Source of the DNA: Caldilinea sp. CFX5
Lineage (GTDB): Bacteria; Chloroflexota; Anaerolineae; Caldilineales; Caldilineaceae
DNA: 64,000 bases
Assembly: GCA_021405325.1 (NCBI GenBank)
Contig: QWII01000016.1
Location: 1 to 64,000 of the forward strand
Direction of reading: 5' to 3'
The position numbers and the translations under genes are program-made. Under the pieces are notes generated by a model, which was not told where the DNA came from, did no database searches, and worked only from the letters and a program-made list of their open reading frames with translations. Below, one piece after another: positions 15,510 to 23,846 of the stretch (positions are counted from its first letter, which is position 1; every line of letters starts with the position of its first letter).

Positions 15510-17384
15510 TCACCCTTTCGCCGCCCACTCCAAGTGATGATCCAGCAACGTTTCATACCTGGGTACGCCCGCGTCATCCCACCCCATCATACGATAGTAG
15601 GTGCGAATAGCGCTGGCGAACTGTTCCCGATCCAGGCGATGACCGGCCCATTGACCGCTAGGGATCGGGTCATCGAAGAAGCGGTCGGGTAGGGTGTCAT
15701 CAGCAGCGGTTAAGCCTTCGCGGAGATTATAGACGCGCATCAAGTGGAGGCGTCGTTCACCGAAACGCATAATCTCATAAGAAGAAGTGCGCCAGCCGGT
15801 GACCGCGGCTAGCATCTGCGCCATCTGCTCCAAGGTCAGCACACGCGTTGGCGCGACGGCGAAGATGCAAAAGTCGAGCGCATCCGCCGCCGACCAGATG
15901 GTCATAAGCGCTTTGAAGTTGCGCACTTTGTCCACGCCCTGATAGTGCATGGGAATCCGCTGGACAATGCCCAGCGTGCGCGAACTATCCAGCGTGTGAT
16001 CCCAGCCGACCGTGGTGTCAAAATCCCAGTCATGTTCACAGATGTCATAGCGCGGGCCGATGGGTGCCGTGGCGTAACCCAACGCCAGATTGGTTTGGGT
16101 GCGCGGCTCAAAGCAGACCATCTCCAGCCCTTTGACGTGGAGGGCATACCGGGTTGCTTCCCCGCCGATCTGTTGGGCGGCCCGTTTTGCGCCTTCTGCC
16201 AACGTCGCGCCCACCCCTTGACGTTGGGCAATTGCTTGGATCATCTGCAACAATGCTGCACCGTCACCAAAGCGCAACGGTGCAGCCAGTAAGCCTTGCT
16301 CCACACACTCCATTGCCATCGAAAGAGTAAAGCCCAGCGAGGTTGGGTCCATGCCCAGTTCGTTACAGAGCAGATTGGCCTGGAAAATCGTTGCCAGGTC
16401 GGCGATGCCGCAATTTGGCCCCAGCGTGCCGGTGATCTCTTGGTGAATGCCGCCGGCGCGGGCGTCAATCTGAGTGCTGTCTCCTGGCGTGAACAGTTTG
16501 ATGCAGTTGTTGGGACAACCGGGACAGATGCCATCGGCCTGATAGTAGTGCATAAACGCTTCCGGGCGGTAGTTGTCGGCGGCGGCAAAAACGCTATCGC
16601 GATAGTTATGGACACAGAGCGCAGCGTCGATACCATGCAGATGTACCCAAGCCGAAAAACCGGGCGGCTCTAGCTGCCAACGGGTGAGCGAATTGTCCCG
16701 CATCTTGGCGGCATAGTCGGCGGTGAGGGCGGCGCAGGTGGCGGGATCAGCTACCGGAGGCAACTGCTCGCCTCGAATCACAAGTGCCTTTAATCGTTTT
16801 GACCCCATGACCGCGCCCATGCCATGTCGGGCCGCTTGATAGGTGCGGTCGGTGACAAGGCTGGCAAAGCGCACGAGGTTTTCCCCGGCCGGCCCAATCA
16901 CAACGGTGTGGATGGCGTCACCAAAGCGGGCTTCCAGGTCATCGACGGTTTGACCAACCGTTTTGCCCCAAAGATCCCCAGCGGCATGGAAGGTAACCGC
17001 GCCATTTTCGACTAGCACGGTTGTCGGCGTCGTTGCCGCGCCGTGGACAATGATCGCGTCCGCCCCACTGCCCTTGAGCGCTTGGCCAAAGGGGCCTTCG
17101 GCGCGGGTCTCGCCAATGCCGCCGGTCAAGGGACTCTTGGCGGCGGCGGTAAAGCGTGCCAACCCGGCATAGGGATGACCGGCCACAACGCTAGAGGTGA
17201 GAATCAGCAGATTGGCGGGGTCGAAGGCGTCAAGACCGGGTTTTGTGTCCCGCAGCAGATAGTAGGTCGCCAGCAAGCCACCGCCGCCATAAATGCGCCA
17301 GAAAGTTTCGTCCGGCGTTTCCAGCCAGGCGTGCTGGGCGGTTAGATCAATGTGGAGAATGTTACCATGATAACCGAAAGTCAT
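15510..17384 (-). CDS. Aldehyde:ferredoxin oxidoreductase family protein (tungsten/molybdenum)
   Basis: A 624-residue protein of the AOR family, which oxidises aldehydes to acids with a tungsto- or molybdo-bispterin cofactor and a [4Fe-4S] cluster. ATG 17384 is chosen because AGGTGAGC lies just upstream and the protein then starts MTFGYHGNILHIDL as in the family. Three cluster cysteines are C287, C290 and C294 (CPGCPNNC), and the fourth is C506 in ALDFCIF. The RHGMGAVMGSKRLKAL and MDPTSLGFTLSMAME segments are also characteristic. No pterin-cofactor or ferredoxin gene is in the window. Members this divergent from hyperthermophile AOR often have unknown substrates. Confidence 0.92.
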   Translation of the reverse strand: MTFGYHGNILHIDLTAQHAWLETPDETFWRIYGGGGLLATYYLLRDTKPGLDAFDPANLLILTSSVVAGHPYAGLARFTAAAKSPLTGGIGETRAEGPFGQALKGSGADAIIVHGAATTPTTVLVENGAVTFHAAGDLWGKTVGQTVDDLEARFGDAIHTVVIGPAGENLVRFASLVTDRTYQAARHGMGAVMGSKRLKALVIRGEQLPPVADPATCAALTADYAAKMRDNSLTRWQLEPPGFSAWVHLHGIDAALCVHNYRDSVFAAADNYRPEAFMHYYQADGICPGCPNNCIKLFTPGDSTQIDARAGGIHQEITGTLGPNCGIADLATIFQANLLCNELGMDPTSLGFTLSMAMECVEQGLLAAPLRFGDGAALLQMIQAIAQRQGVGATLAEGAKRAAQQIGGEATRYALHVKGLEMVCFEPRTQTNLALGYATAPIGPRYDICEHDWDFDTTVGWDHTLDSSRTLGIVQRIPMHYQGVDKVRNFKALMTIWSAADALDFCIFAVAPTRVLTLEQMAQMLAAVTGWRTSSYEIMRFGERRLHLMRVYNLREGLTAADDTLPDRFFDDPIPSGQWAGHRLDREQFASAIRTYYRMMGWDDAGVPRYETLLDHHLEWAAKG

Positions 17385-17421
17385 AAGCTGCTCACCTGGT
17401 TCTGTCGAGAAGATGATGGGA

Positions 17422-17874
17422 TTAACGCTTTGCTGGCGCTGTCTGTTGCCACTGTTGCCGCACCGGCCCGCTTTCACCATAAACGGTGGATTGCGCACTT
17501 TCCACGGTCAACTCAAACAAGATATACCGTTCCGCCGGGGTATAACTGGCGTGCTGGGTTGCCAGCGCGCGTTGGGTCGGATCGTCGGTGAAGTGACCGC
17601 GCCCTGTCACAATAAATTCGCCGCTGCCACCGCTGTTGTCACCCACCGAACAGTGCAACGCATAGTGGCTGCCACGCCGCAAATCATGGCCTTTGGGCGA
17701 AGTTGGCTCCATAAAGACAAAGAGCTTGCCGCCGCCCACAATCGGCGTCACCGGATGAACCCGTGGCGAGCCATCCTTGCGCACGGTGGCGAGATAACAC
17801 ACTTTGCCGTTGATGCGTTCCTGTCCAAAGGCGGCCAGTGGCGGATTAGCCGCTTCCAATGCTTGCCAACTCAT
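17422..17874 (-). CDS. Pyridoxamine 5'-phosphate oxidase-like (split-barrel) protein
   Basis: A 150-residue protein from ATG 17874, which has AAGGAGG 5 nt upstream; an upstream Met lacks such a site. The pattern INGKVCYLATVRKDGSPRVHPVTPIV and the later GRGHFTDDPTQRAL match the FMN- or F420-binding split beta-barrel family that includes PNPOx-like and general-stress proteins. The enzyme could reduce a flavin or F420-linked substrate, and true PdxH activity is unlikely at this length. It is encoded between the AOR-family gene and the VanX-like gene on the same strand. Confidence 0.85.
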   Translation of the reverse strand: MSWQALEAANPPLAAFGQERINGKVCYLATVRKDGSPRVHPVTPIVGGGKLFVFMEPTSPKGHDLRRGSHYALHCSVGDNSGGSGEFIVTGRGHFTDDPTQRALATQHASYTPAERYILFELTVESAQSTVYGESGPVRQQWQQTAPAKR

Positions 17875-17928
17875 ACGAGCCTCCTTGTCCTGAGCCAATA
17901 TAGCTCAATCTCTCAATCTCTCTATCGC

Positions 17929-18780
17929 TTATGCGCTTCTCCGCCGCGCCAGCGCCTGGTTTAATTCGTTTTCGATTTCCTCGTAGGTATTGAGCGGCGT
18001 CAGCGGATCGGCAATCGGTTCCACACTCCCATCGGTCAACGACACATGGACCGCCCCATAATGCGCCGGTTGACCGGTTTGATTGAGATAATGATCGTAG
18101 GCATCGCCCTGGTTGTAATGCCAAAATTCCCACGGGTAGGTAACAAAGCCATGTTTTGCCATCAGCGCCGTGATCGCCTGCCGATTGGCCTGCGCTTCGG
18201 CAGAGACAAAGGGCGAGGTCATCGGCGTCAGTTCGGACATTTCCAGGTAGGGGCGACCGCGATCCACCTCCTGCCCACTGGCGCGATCCAGCACTGAAAT
18301 ATCAATCGCGCTGCCGGACATGTGGGTGCCAACTTTGGGCGCGGCGGCGACTAATGCCCCAATCCGCCGCATCATCAGATCAACTGGCGGTAATGTGCCG
18401 TTGCCTTCCCAGAGCAGACGCGCCACCACGACATCAAAGGTATAGGGCGCACGCGCCAGGAACTTTTGCATGGTCATGGTGCGCAGCGCGTCCTCCACTT
18501 TGAGAAGCCAACCCCGCTCATTCATCGCCCGCGCACAGGCGAGAAAGCTATCGATCAGCCCGGCGCGCAGCCAGTAGAGACGGGGCAAGCCCTGCACATG
18601 GGGGCGCTCGGAAAAGCTGACCTCCACCCCGGTTCCCCGCACCGCATTGACCATGTTAACTAATGGCTCGCCACACTCGACGACCGGGTATTGGCGGATT
18701 TGCAACATAAAGGCATGGGCTTCATCCATCTGCGCCGCCCAATAGGCGCGGCGGGCATCGGTATCAGGTTGGTGGGTCAT
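17929..18780 (-). CDS. D-Ala-D-Ala dipeptidase, VanX/DdpX-like (peptidase M15D)
   Basis: A 283-residue zinc dipeptidase-like protein. The M15 motif SxHxxGxAxD appears as GTHMSGSAID, giving zinc ligands H153 and D160. The ExxWH motif is EFWH, giving E218 and the third ligand H221. AGAGGAGC precedes the ATG. No signal peptide is evident, so it should act in the cytoplasm, where family members hydrolyse D-Ala-D-Ala for peptidoglycan recycling or carbon use. Nothing nearby suggests glycopeptide resistance (no vanH/vanA). A possible extended -10 promoter lies at 18832-18840. Confidence 0.9.
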   Translation of the reverse strand: MTHQPDTDARRAYWAAQMDEAHAFMLQIRQYPVVECGEPLVNMVNAVRGTGVEVSFSERPHVQGLPRLYWLRAGLIDSFLACARAMNERGWLLKVEDALRTMTMQKFLARAPYTFDVVVARLLWEGNGTLPPVDLMMRRIGALVAAAPKVGTHMSGSAIDISVLDRASGQEVDRGRPYLEMSELTPMTSPFVSAEAQANRQAITALMAKHGFVTYPWEFWHYNQGDAYDHYLNQTGQPAHYGAVHVSLTDGSVEPIADPLTPLNTYEEIENELNQALARRRSA

Positions 18781-18831
18781 AGCGCTCCTCTGGTCGTTAT
18801 CGTTACTGCGGTTATGTGGGTTTCGTCAATC

Positions 18832-18840
18832 ATTATACCA
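18832..18840 (-). promoter_or_regulatory. Candidate extended -10 promoter for the VanX-like gene
   Basis: On the minus strand the sequence reads TGGTATAAT, an extended -10 element, about 50 nt upstream of the ATG at 18780. I see no convincing -35 hexamer. Confidence 0.3.
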
Positions 18841-18977
18841 ACAAGTAATGGAAAGGTACACCCGCCAAAATATGAAGCAGGCCGGATGACCTGTTTTCCT
18901 AAAAGCTGCCAGTTGTATTACTATGATTCATGAAACTTTCGTTATGGTAAGGTTTGATTATTCTTGGAGTGTGAACG

Positions 18978-21164
18978 ATGCAAGCGATGCTACGATGGCT
19001 GAAACAATGGGTAATTCATCTTCTTGTCCTAACCACAATGGCTCTGGGGCTGTTGTCGCCATTGGCGGCTCATGCCGCTCCCCCAGCCGCACCAGAACGC
19101 GAATGGCTGGTGATGCTCTACCAGAATGCCGATGACCCGATTCTGGAAAAAGACATCTTTCTGGATCTCAACGAAGCAGAGTTGGTTGGCTCCACCGACG
19201 CCGTAACCATTGTCTCCCAACTGGACCGCTACGACGGCGAGTTTGACGGCGACGGCGACTGGACTTCGACCAAACGCTTTCTTGTGACCAAAGACGCTGA
19301 CCTGAACACCATCGGTTCAACGGAGATCAAAGACTTGGGCGAGGTGGACAGTGGCTCACCCAAAGCGCTGATCGATTTTGCCGTCTGGGCGATGACCACC
19401 TATCCGGCGCGCAAATATGCCCTCATTCTTTCCGATCATGGCGCTGGTTGGGTTGGTGGGTGGAATGATGATGCACCCAAGGAGGGCAGCTCCTTCACCA
19501 TCAACGAGATCGACCAGGCGCTGGCAGCCATTCTAAGCCGCACCAAAGTCGCCCAGTTTGAGTTTCTGGGCTTTGACGCCTGTCTCATGAGTGAAGTGGC
19601 GGCGCTGGCCGGCATCGCCCCCTATGCCCGCTATGCCGCAGCTTCCCAGGAAGTCGAACCGGCGTTGGGTTGGGCCTATGCCAACTTCCTCGGTGCGCTG
19701 GCGAAAAACCCCCGGCAATCCGGCGCGGATCTCGCCAAGAGCGTTGTTAAAAGTTACATTGTCAATGACATTCGCATCATGGACGACGAAGCACGCCGGG
19801 TCTATTTAGCAGAAACCGGGGAAGAAGCCCCGCTCACCGCTAAAGCGTTGGGCGCGGCCATGAGTCAGGATGTGACCTTGACCGCTATCAACCTGACAAA
19901 ATTTACGCCGCTGATGACCGCCCTCAACGAATTTGCGTTCGCCTTGACTGCCGCCGATCCGGCTGCCATTGCCAAGGCGCGCACCTATGCGCAGTCGTTT
20001 GAAACAGTCTTTGATGAGGAGGAACCCTCTCCTTTTCTCGATTTGGGCCATTTCGCCTCTCTAGTCACAAAGTTTGCCGATGATGCCGATGTGACCGCCG
20101 CCCACAAAAAATTGCAGAGCGCCTATAAAGCCGCCATCTTGGCCGAAATGAGCGGACCGGCGCGACCAGGAGCCAGCGGCTTTTCCATCTTCTTCCCTAC
20201 GCCGGATCTGCTGGCCCAAGTGGGAACCGCCGATAGTGAACAAGCCTATACCGCCTACGCCAGCCGTTTTGCCGGCGCTTCCTTGTGGGATGATTTTCTC
20301 GCCTTTCACTACACCAACCGGGATGTTGACCCGGAGGCCGTAGCGCTCGCTCTGCTCGATCCGCAGCACGGCCCCAAAGCGGATCTGAACGACTATGCCG
20401 CGCCCCTCCTGGCGGAAGATGAACAAGCCAACACGCCCGGTGTTGACACTGAACTTGCCATGACGCCGCTAGAGGTGAGTGACGAAACAATCACCGCCGG
20501 CGACACGCTGCTGCTGGCAACCCAAATTCAAGGCGCCAACGTCGGCTACATCTACATTGAGGTCTCCCGCTATGATGAAGAAAACAACGTCTACATTCTA
20601 GAGGACATGGACTTCATCGCCAGCGAAGAGAGTGAAGAACTGGATGGCGTCTACTACCCCGTCTGGACACAAGAGGATTTTGACGATTTCATCTATGAAT
20701 GGTCGCCTACGGTCTACAGCCTGAGCGACGGCAAAACTGAAGCCTTCGCCCTTTTTGAACCGTCCGTCTACGGCCAAGGCGACCGGGATAGCGAGTACAC
20801 CGTGCGCGGCCTCTACACCTTTGCCGACAGCGGCAAAACCCGCTACGCCTTGATGAATTTCGACGGCAACCTCGACTACAAGAATATCTTTGGCTATACC
20901 GGCGCTGATGGCACAGGGGCGCTGCGCGAGATCCGCCCACGCAAAGGCGATACCTTCACCGTCCTAGAGCAATGGTATGAACAAGACGACAGCGGCGAGT
21001 GGCTCATCACCGAACACGAGGGCGACACACTGACCTTCGCCGGCAAACCCTTTACCGTCACCGCCTATGAGAGCTACCCCGGCGAATACTCCCTCGGCAT
21101 CATCGTGACCGACATCCTCGACAACAGCATTGCTGAATATGCATCGGTGCAGGTGGTTGAGTGA
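18978..21164 (+). CDS. Secreted clostripain-like cysteine protease (peptidase C11)
   Basis: A 728-residue exported protease. A signal peptide is clear: a basic start (LRWLKQ), a hydrophobic core to about residue 30, and a cleavage site near AAHAA. The C11/clostripain catalytic pair is visible as H154 in LSDHGAGW and C202 in GFDACLMS. The catalytic domain runs to roughly residue 430. The remaining 300 residues are acidic and predicted beta-rich, with no family I recognise. C11 enzymes cleave after Arg or Lys and are often self-activating. GGAG lies 8 nt before the ATG. The gene stands alone, convergent with a PhyH gene. Confidence 0.9.
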   Translation: MQAMLRWLKQWVIHLLVLTTMALGLLSPLAAHAAPPAAPEREWLVMLYQNADDPILEKDIFLDLNEAELVGSTDAVTIVSQLDRYDGEFDGDGDWTSTKRFLVTKDADLNTIGSTEIKDLGEVDSGSPKALIDFAVWAMTTYPARKYALILSDHGAGWVGGWNDDAPKEGSSFTINEIDQALAAILSRTKVAQFEFLGFDACLMSEVAALAGIAPYARYAAASQEVEPALGWAYANFLGALAKNPRQSGADLAKSVVKSYIVNDIRIMDDEARRVYLAETGEEAPLTAKALGAAMSQDVTLTAINLTKFTPLMTALNEFAFALTAADPAAIAKARTYAQSFETVFDEEEPSPFLDLGHFASLVTKFADDADVTAAHKKLQSAYKAAILAEMSGPARPGASGFSIFFPTPDLLAQVGTADSEQAYTAYASRFAGASLWDDFLAFHYTNRDVDPEAVALALLDPQHGPKADLNDYAAPLLAEDEQANTPGVDTELAMTPLEVSDETITAGDTLLLATQIQGANVGYIYIEVSRYDEENNVYILEDMDFIASEESEELDGVYYPVWTQEDFDDFIYEWSPTVYSLSDGKTEAFALFEPSVYGQGDRDSEYTVRGLYTFADSGKTRYALMNFDGNLDYKNIFGYTGADGTGALREIRPRKGDTFTVLEQWYEQDDSGEWLITEHEGDTLTFAGKPFTVTAYESYPGEYSLGIIVTDILDNSIAEYASVQVVE

Positions 21165-21237
21165 TAGCACACATCTTTACGCATAGAGCCAACTTCACGA
21201 TGGATCTTCCCTGTATCTTCTAGCTGATGGGGAAGTC

Positions 21238-21306
21238 ATCAAAGATTACGCAGATTACGCAGATGATGGAAAAAGAAAAATCTGCGTAATCTGCGTAATC
21301 TTTGAT
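21238..21306. repeat. Perfect hairpin, 26-nt arms of GATTACGCA repeats
   Basis: Arms 21238-21263 and 21281-21306 are perfectly complementary over 26 nt. Each contains two copies of GATTACGCA. The 17-nt loop is A-rich. It lies between the convergent protease and PhyH genes and could end both transcripts, although no U-run follows either arm. The adjacent sequence to about 21332 shares the words ATCCGC and CCGCGTTCTAT with the hairpin at 41492-41576. Confidence 0.92.
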
Positions 21307-21331
21307 CAAAATCCGCTCAATCCGCGTTCTA

Positions 21332-22147
21332 TCATCGCCGTCTTGCCAAGTGGGGGAACAGTTTGTCGTGGATGGCGATGGGCTGTTCCAAGTGGATCAT
21401 GCGTTTTTCGTCGGCGGTGTCGATCATCGTCGGGAAAAACATGCCCGCACCCGTATCGAAATTGCTGCCGCCGGCGGAATGAATGCTCAAATATTTGTGG
21501 GCCGTGGCCAGGTCTTCGGGGTTCTTGGCGCGACGGGTGCAGTTCATGGTAAACATCCGCCGCCGTTGATGACCGCCATAGGCAGCATGATAGAGATCAT
21601 GGTTGAAGATGACAATATCGCCCGGGTGGGTCTCCAACGCCACGTTGCCCGGAAACTCACTGGGCGGCACGCCAAAGAGTTCCTCGGACTGGTTGACATT
21701 GATCTTCTCCCGCCGAATAAAGTGATCTGGGTGCTGACTGCCGGGGATAACCCGCAGACAACCGGTGTCGCGCGTCAGCGGGTCGAGATAAAAGGCCACT
21801 TTGACGGCAAAGAGTTGCCCCCAGTTGCCATCGGGGTGCCAGCGTGTGTTGCCGGTGTAATAGTTGCCGTCACCGCTGCAATAGTTGAAATCTTCGCCGA
21901 TGACGCCGCCGATCAAGCCGAGAATGCCGGGGTGGTCGAGAATGGCGCACATGGCTGGCGTATGTTCAATCGGTCCGCCAAACATGGTGCGCTTGCTGCC
22001 GTCATGCTGCTTACCGCCGCCCCGGTTCTGGATCGACCACTCGAAACCTTCTGTGATCTCGGCGATCTCCGTTGGCGAGAACATCTGGGGGATGGCGAGA
22101 TAGCCGAAGGTGTTGAAAAAGTTGATTTGTGCTTGGGTGAGTTGCAT
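21332..22147 (-). CDS. Phytanoyl-CoA dioxygenase (PhyH) family protein
   Basis: A 271-residue Fe(II)/2-oxoglutarate-dependent dioxygenase. The iron-binding facial triad is visible as H104 and D106 in WHPDGNW and H187 in HDLYHAAYGG, with a following QRRRMF segment that would bind 2-oxoglutarate. Bacterial members hydroxylate diverse small molecules rather than phytanoyl-CoA. The gene is alone on its strand, convergent with the C11 protease and divergent from the Phd/PIN toxin-antitoxin pair. The two other PhyH proteins in the window (35.0-36.6 kb) are only distantly similar. Confidence 0.9.
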   Translation of the reverse strand: MQLTQAQINFFNTFGYLAIPQMFSPTEIAEITEGFEWSIQNRGGGKQHDGSKRTMFGGPIEHTPAMCAILDHPGILGLIGGVIGEDFNYCSGDGNYYTGNTRWHPDGNWGQLFAVKVAFYLDPLTRDTGCLRVIPGSQHPDHFIRREKINVNQSEELFGVPPSEFPGNVALETHPGDIVIFNHDLYHAAYGGHQRRRMFTMNCTRRAKNPEDLATAHKYLSIHSAGGSNFDTGAGMFFPTMIDTADEKRMIHLEQPIAIHDKLFPHLARRR

Positions 22148-22176
22148 AGTTACCTACATGATTATGGTTTATTTAT

Positions 22177-22205
22177 TTGACTTAGTCTATGACTTAGTCT
22201 ATACT
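22177..22205 (+). promoter_or_regulatory. Promoter with two overlapping operators, toxin-antitoxin operon
   Basis: TTGACT (22177-22182) and TATACT (22200-22205) are 17 nt apart. Two perfect tandem copies of TGACTTAGTCTA (22178-22189 and 22190-22201) fill the space. Each contains the near-palindrome GACTTAGTC, as expected for antitoxin autorepression. Confidence 0.7.
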
Positions 22206-22271
22206 TGAATTTATCTATAACCTGAGTCCGATGTTTTTTAGCTTGATACTTCAATCGATAAAGGGCTTATC

Positions 22272-22517
22272 ATGACAACTACGGTGAATATTCACGAAGC
22301 CAAAACTCACTTTTCTAAAATGCTGCAACGTGTCGCCATTGGTGAAGAAATCATTATCGCGAAAGCAGGCAAACCGATTGCACGTATTGTTCCCTTTGAA
22401 CAAAAACCTATGCAGCGCGTACCAGGTAGTGCAAAAGGTAAAATTTGGATTGCGCCCGATTTTAATGCGCCGCTTCCCGATGATATTCTTGATGCCTTTG
22501 AAGGGAAAGGTACGTAA
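22272..22517 (+). CDS. Antitoxin, Phd/YefM family
   Basis: An 81-residue protein starting TTTVNIHEAKTHFSKMLQRV, the classic Phd/YefM N-terminal DNA-binding region, followed by EEIIIAKAGKPIARIVPF. The C-terminal third (IAPDFNAPLPDDILDAFEG) is the usual disordered toxin-binding tail seen in PIN-linked antitoxins. It would bind and neutralise the PIN toxin encoded 8 nt downstream and repress its own promoter through the tandem palindromes at 22178-22201. The base composition is more AT-rich than the surrounding metabolic genes, which is common for mobile toxin-antitoxin modules. Confidence 0.92.
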   Translation: MTTTVNIHEAKTHFSKMLQRVAIGEEIIIAKAGKPIARIVPFEQKPMQRVPGSAKGKIWIAPDFNAPLPDDILDAFEGKGT

Positions 22518-22525
22518 ATCAACAT

Positions 22526-22921
22526 ATGCGTGTTCTGCTTGATACACATACCTTTCTCTGGTGGATAGATAACGATTCCCGATTGTCAGTGCGCGTTAAT
22601 GCAATTATTCGCAATGGCGCTAACGAAGTGCTATTTAGTGCGGCAAGTAGTTGGGAAATTGCCATTAAAGCGCAACTTGGAAAATTAGCATTGCCGACAA
22701 ACGGCGCAACACTAGAACAATTTATGCTCGAAGAGTTGGCAAAGAACAATTTTACTATTCTGCCCATTCAGCTAGACCATACGTTGCATGTTTATCGATT
22801 GCCACTCCACCACCCCGATCCATTTGACCGTATTTTAGTTGCGCAAAGCCAGATCGGAAATATACCACTTCTGACTGACGACCCTTTGATCGGCCAGTAT
22901 GGCGCACAAGTGATTTGGTAA
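22526..22921 (+). CDS. PIN-domain toxin, VapC-like
   Basis: A 131-residue PIN-domain ribonuclease. Likely metal-binding acidic residues are D6 in MRVLLDTHTFLWW, E44 in SSWEIAIK, D101 in HHPDPFDRILVAQ and the pair D118/D119 in LLTDDPLI. It belongs to the subgroup usually paired with Phd-like antitoxins. As a toxin it would cut RNA when the antitoxin is degraded. It lies 8 nt downstream of the antitoxin gene and convergent with the CUT2 ATPase gene, with only 6 nt between stops. Confidence 0.92.
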   Translation: MRVLLDTHTFLWWIDNDSRLSVRVNAIIRNGANEVLFSAASSWEIAIKAQLGKLALPTNGATLEQFMLEELAKNNFTILPIQLDHTLHVYRLPLHHPDPFDRILVAQSQIGNIPLLTDDPLIGQYGAQVIW

Positions 22922-22927
22922 ACCTGG

Positions 22928-23725
22928 TTAGTCCGTCACATCCCCCTTAATCGCCGATGTAATCAGCCCGACGATCTCTTCTCTGGTGGTCTGCGTTTTG
23001 AGCCGCGTCCCCACCCGCTTGCCGCGCCGTAGCACCACCAGGCGGTCGGCCACAGCAAAGACATGTTCCAGGTTGTGACTAATCACCAGAACGGTTTTCC
23101 CTTCCGCCTTCAAGTTGCCGATCAACTCATTCACCTTGTGCTGCTGCTCGACGCCAAGCGCCGCCGTCGGTTCATCCATGATAAAGATGCGCCGACCACG
23201 CGCCAACGCACGCGCAATCGCCACCCCCTGACGCTGCCCGCCGGACAACTCACCGACATTGACCTTGACCGAAGGCATATCGATGCGCAAAGTGTCGATG
23301 ACCCGCTTCGCCTCGGCATACATCTTGCGAAAGTTGATAAAGAGGCCAAACCAGGTCGGCTCCATGTTCAAAAAAATATTGGAACCGACATCGCGCACAT
23401 CCACCAGCGCCAGATCTTGGTAGACTGTCGAGATGCCGGCAATGCGTTCCGCATCCTTGGGGCCGCGCAGGTCAATGGGTTTGCCCTCAAAATAGATCTG
23501 CCCCGCGTCCTTATGATAGATGCCGGAGAGGATCTTTACCAGCGTCGATTTGCCGGCGCCGTTGTCACCAATCAACGCCACCACCTCGCCGGGGTAGAGT
23601 TCAAAATCCACCTTGTCCAGCGCCTGGACGTGACCAAATGCCTTGGAGATCCCCTTGGCTTCGAGGATCGGTTGTCGTGTCGCACTGTTGGTTTGCATAG
23701 ACGTTTGCTTCACACCATCGGTCAT
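22928..23725 (-). CDS. CUT2 sugar ABC transporter ATP-binding protein (single NBD)
   Basis: A 265-residue ATPase for the CUT2 importer. It has Walker A GDNGAGKST, signature motif LSGGQRQGVAIARAL, Walker B IFIMDEPTAAL and the switch His in VLVISHNLE. Unlike RbsA or XylG (about 500 residues with two fused domains) it has only one nucleotide-binding domain, like FrcA-type proteins, so it should work as a homodimer. The start could be 23725, which has AGGGG upstream, or the Met at residue 10. It is the last gene of the run GntR, permease, permease, binding protein, ATPase. It is separated from the binding-protein gene by a hairpin. Confidence 0.9.
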   Translation of the reverse strand: MTDGVKQTSMQTNSATRQPILEAKGISKAFGHVQALDKVDFELYPGEVVALIGDNGAGKSTLVKILSGIYHKDAGQIYFEGKPIDLRGPKDAERIAGISTVYQDLALVDVRDVGSNIFLNMEPTWFGLFINFRKMYAEAKRVIDTLRIDMPSVKVNVGELSGGQRQGVAIARALARGRRIFIMDEPTAALGVEQQHKVNELIGNLKAEGKTVLVISHNLEHVFAVADRLVVLRRGKRVGTRLKTQTTREEIVGLITSAIKGDVTD

Positions 23726-23776
23726 TGAACGCCACCCCTGGGTAGAGAGATAAATCCTGATTTGACCAGAATGGGA

Positions 23777-23841
23777 GTTAGTTGGTTGGTTGGTTGGTTG
23801 GTTCCAAACAAACTAACCAACCAACTAACCAACCAACCAAC
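23777..23841. repeat. GGTT tandem-repeat hairpin after CUT2 binding-protein gene
   Basis: The left arm (23777-23803) is six GGTT units and the right arm (23811-23841) the complementary AACC units with some AACT variants. It begins 5 nt from the stop codon of the binding-protein gene (transcribed leftward). It lies between that gene and the ATPase gene. Confidence 0.88.
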
Positions 23842-23846
23842 TTCTA

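Noticed and set aside
17929..18780. Vancomycin resistance gene vanX
   Set aside because: Only the M15D dipeptidase motif is present; no vanH, vanA or vanRS-like neighbour exists.
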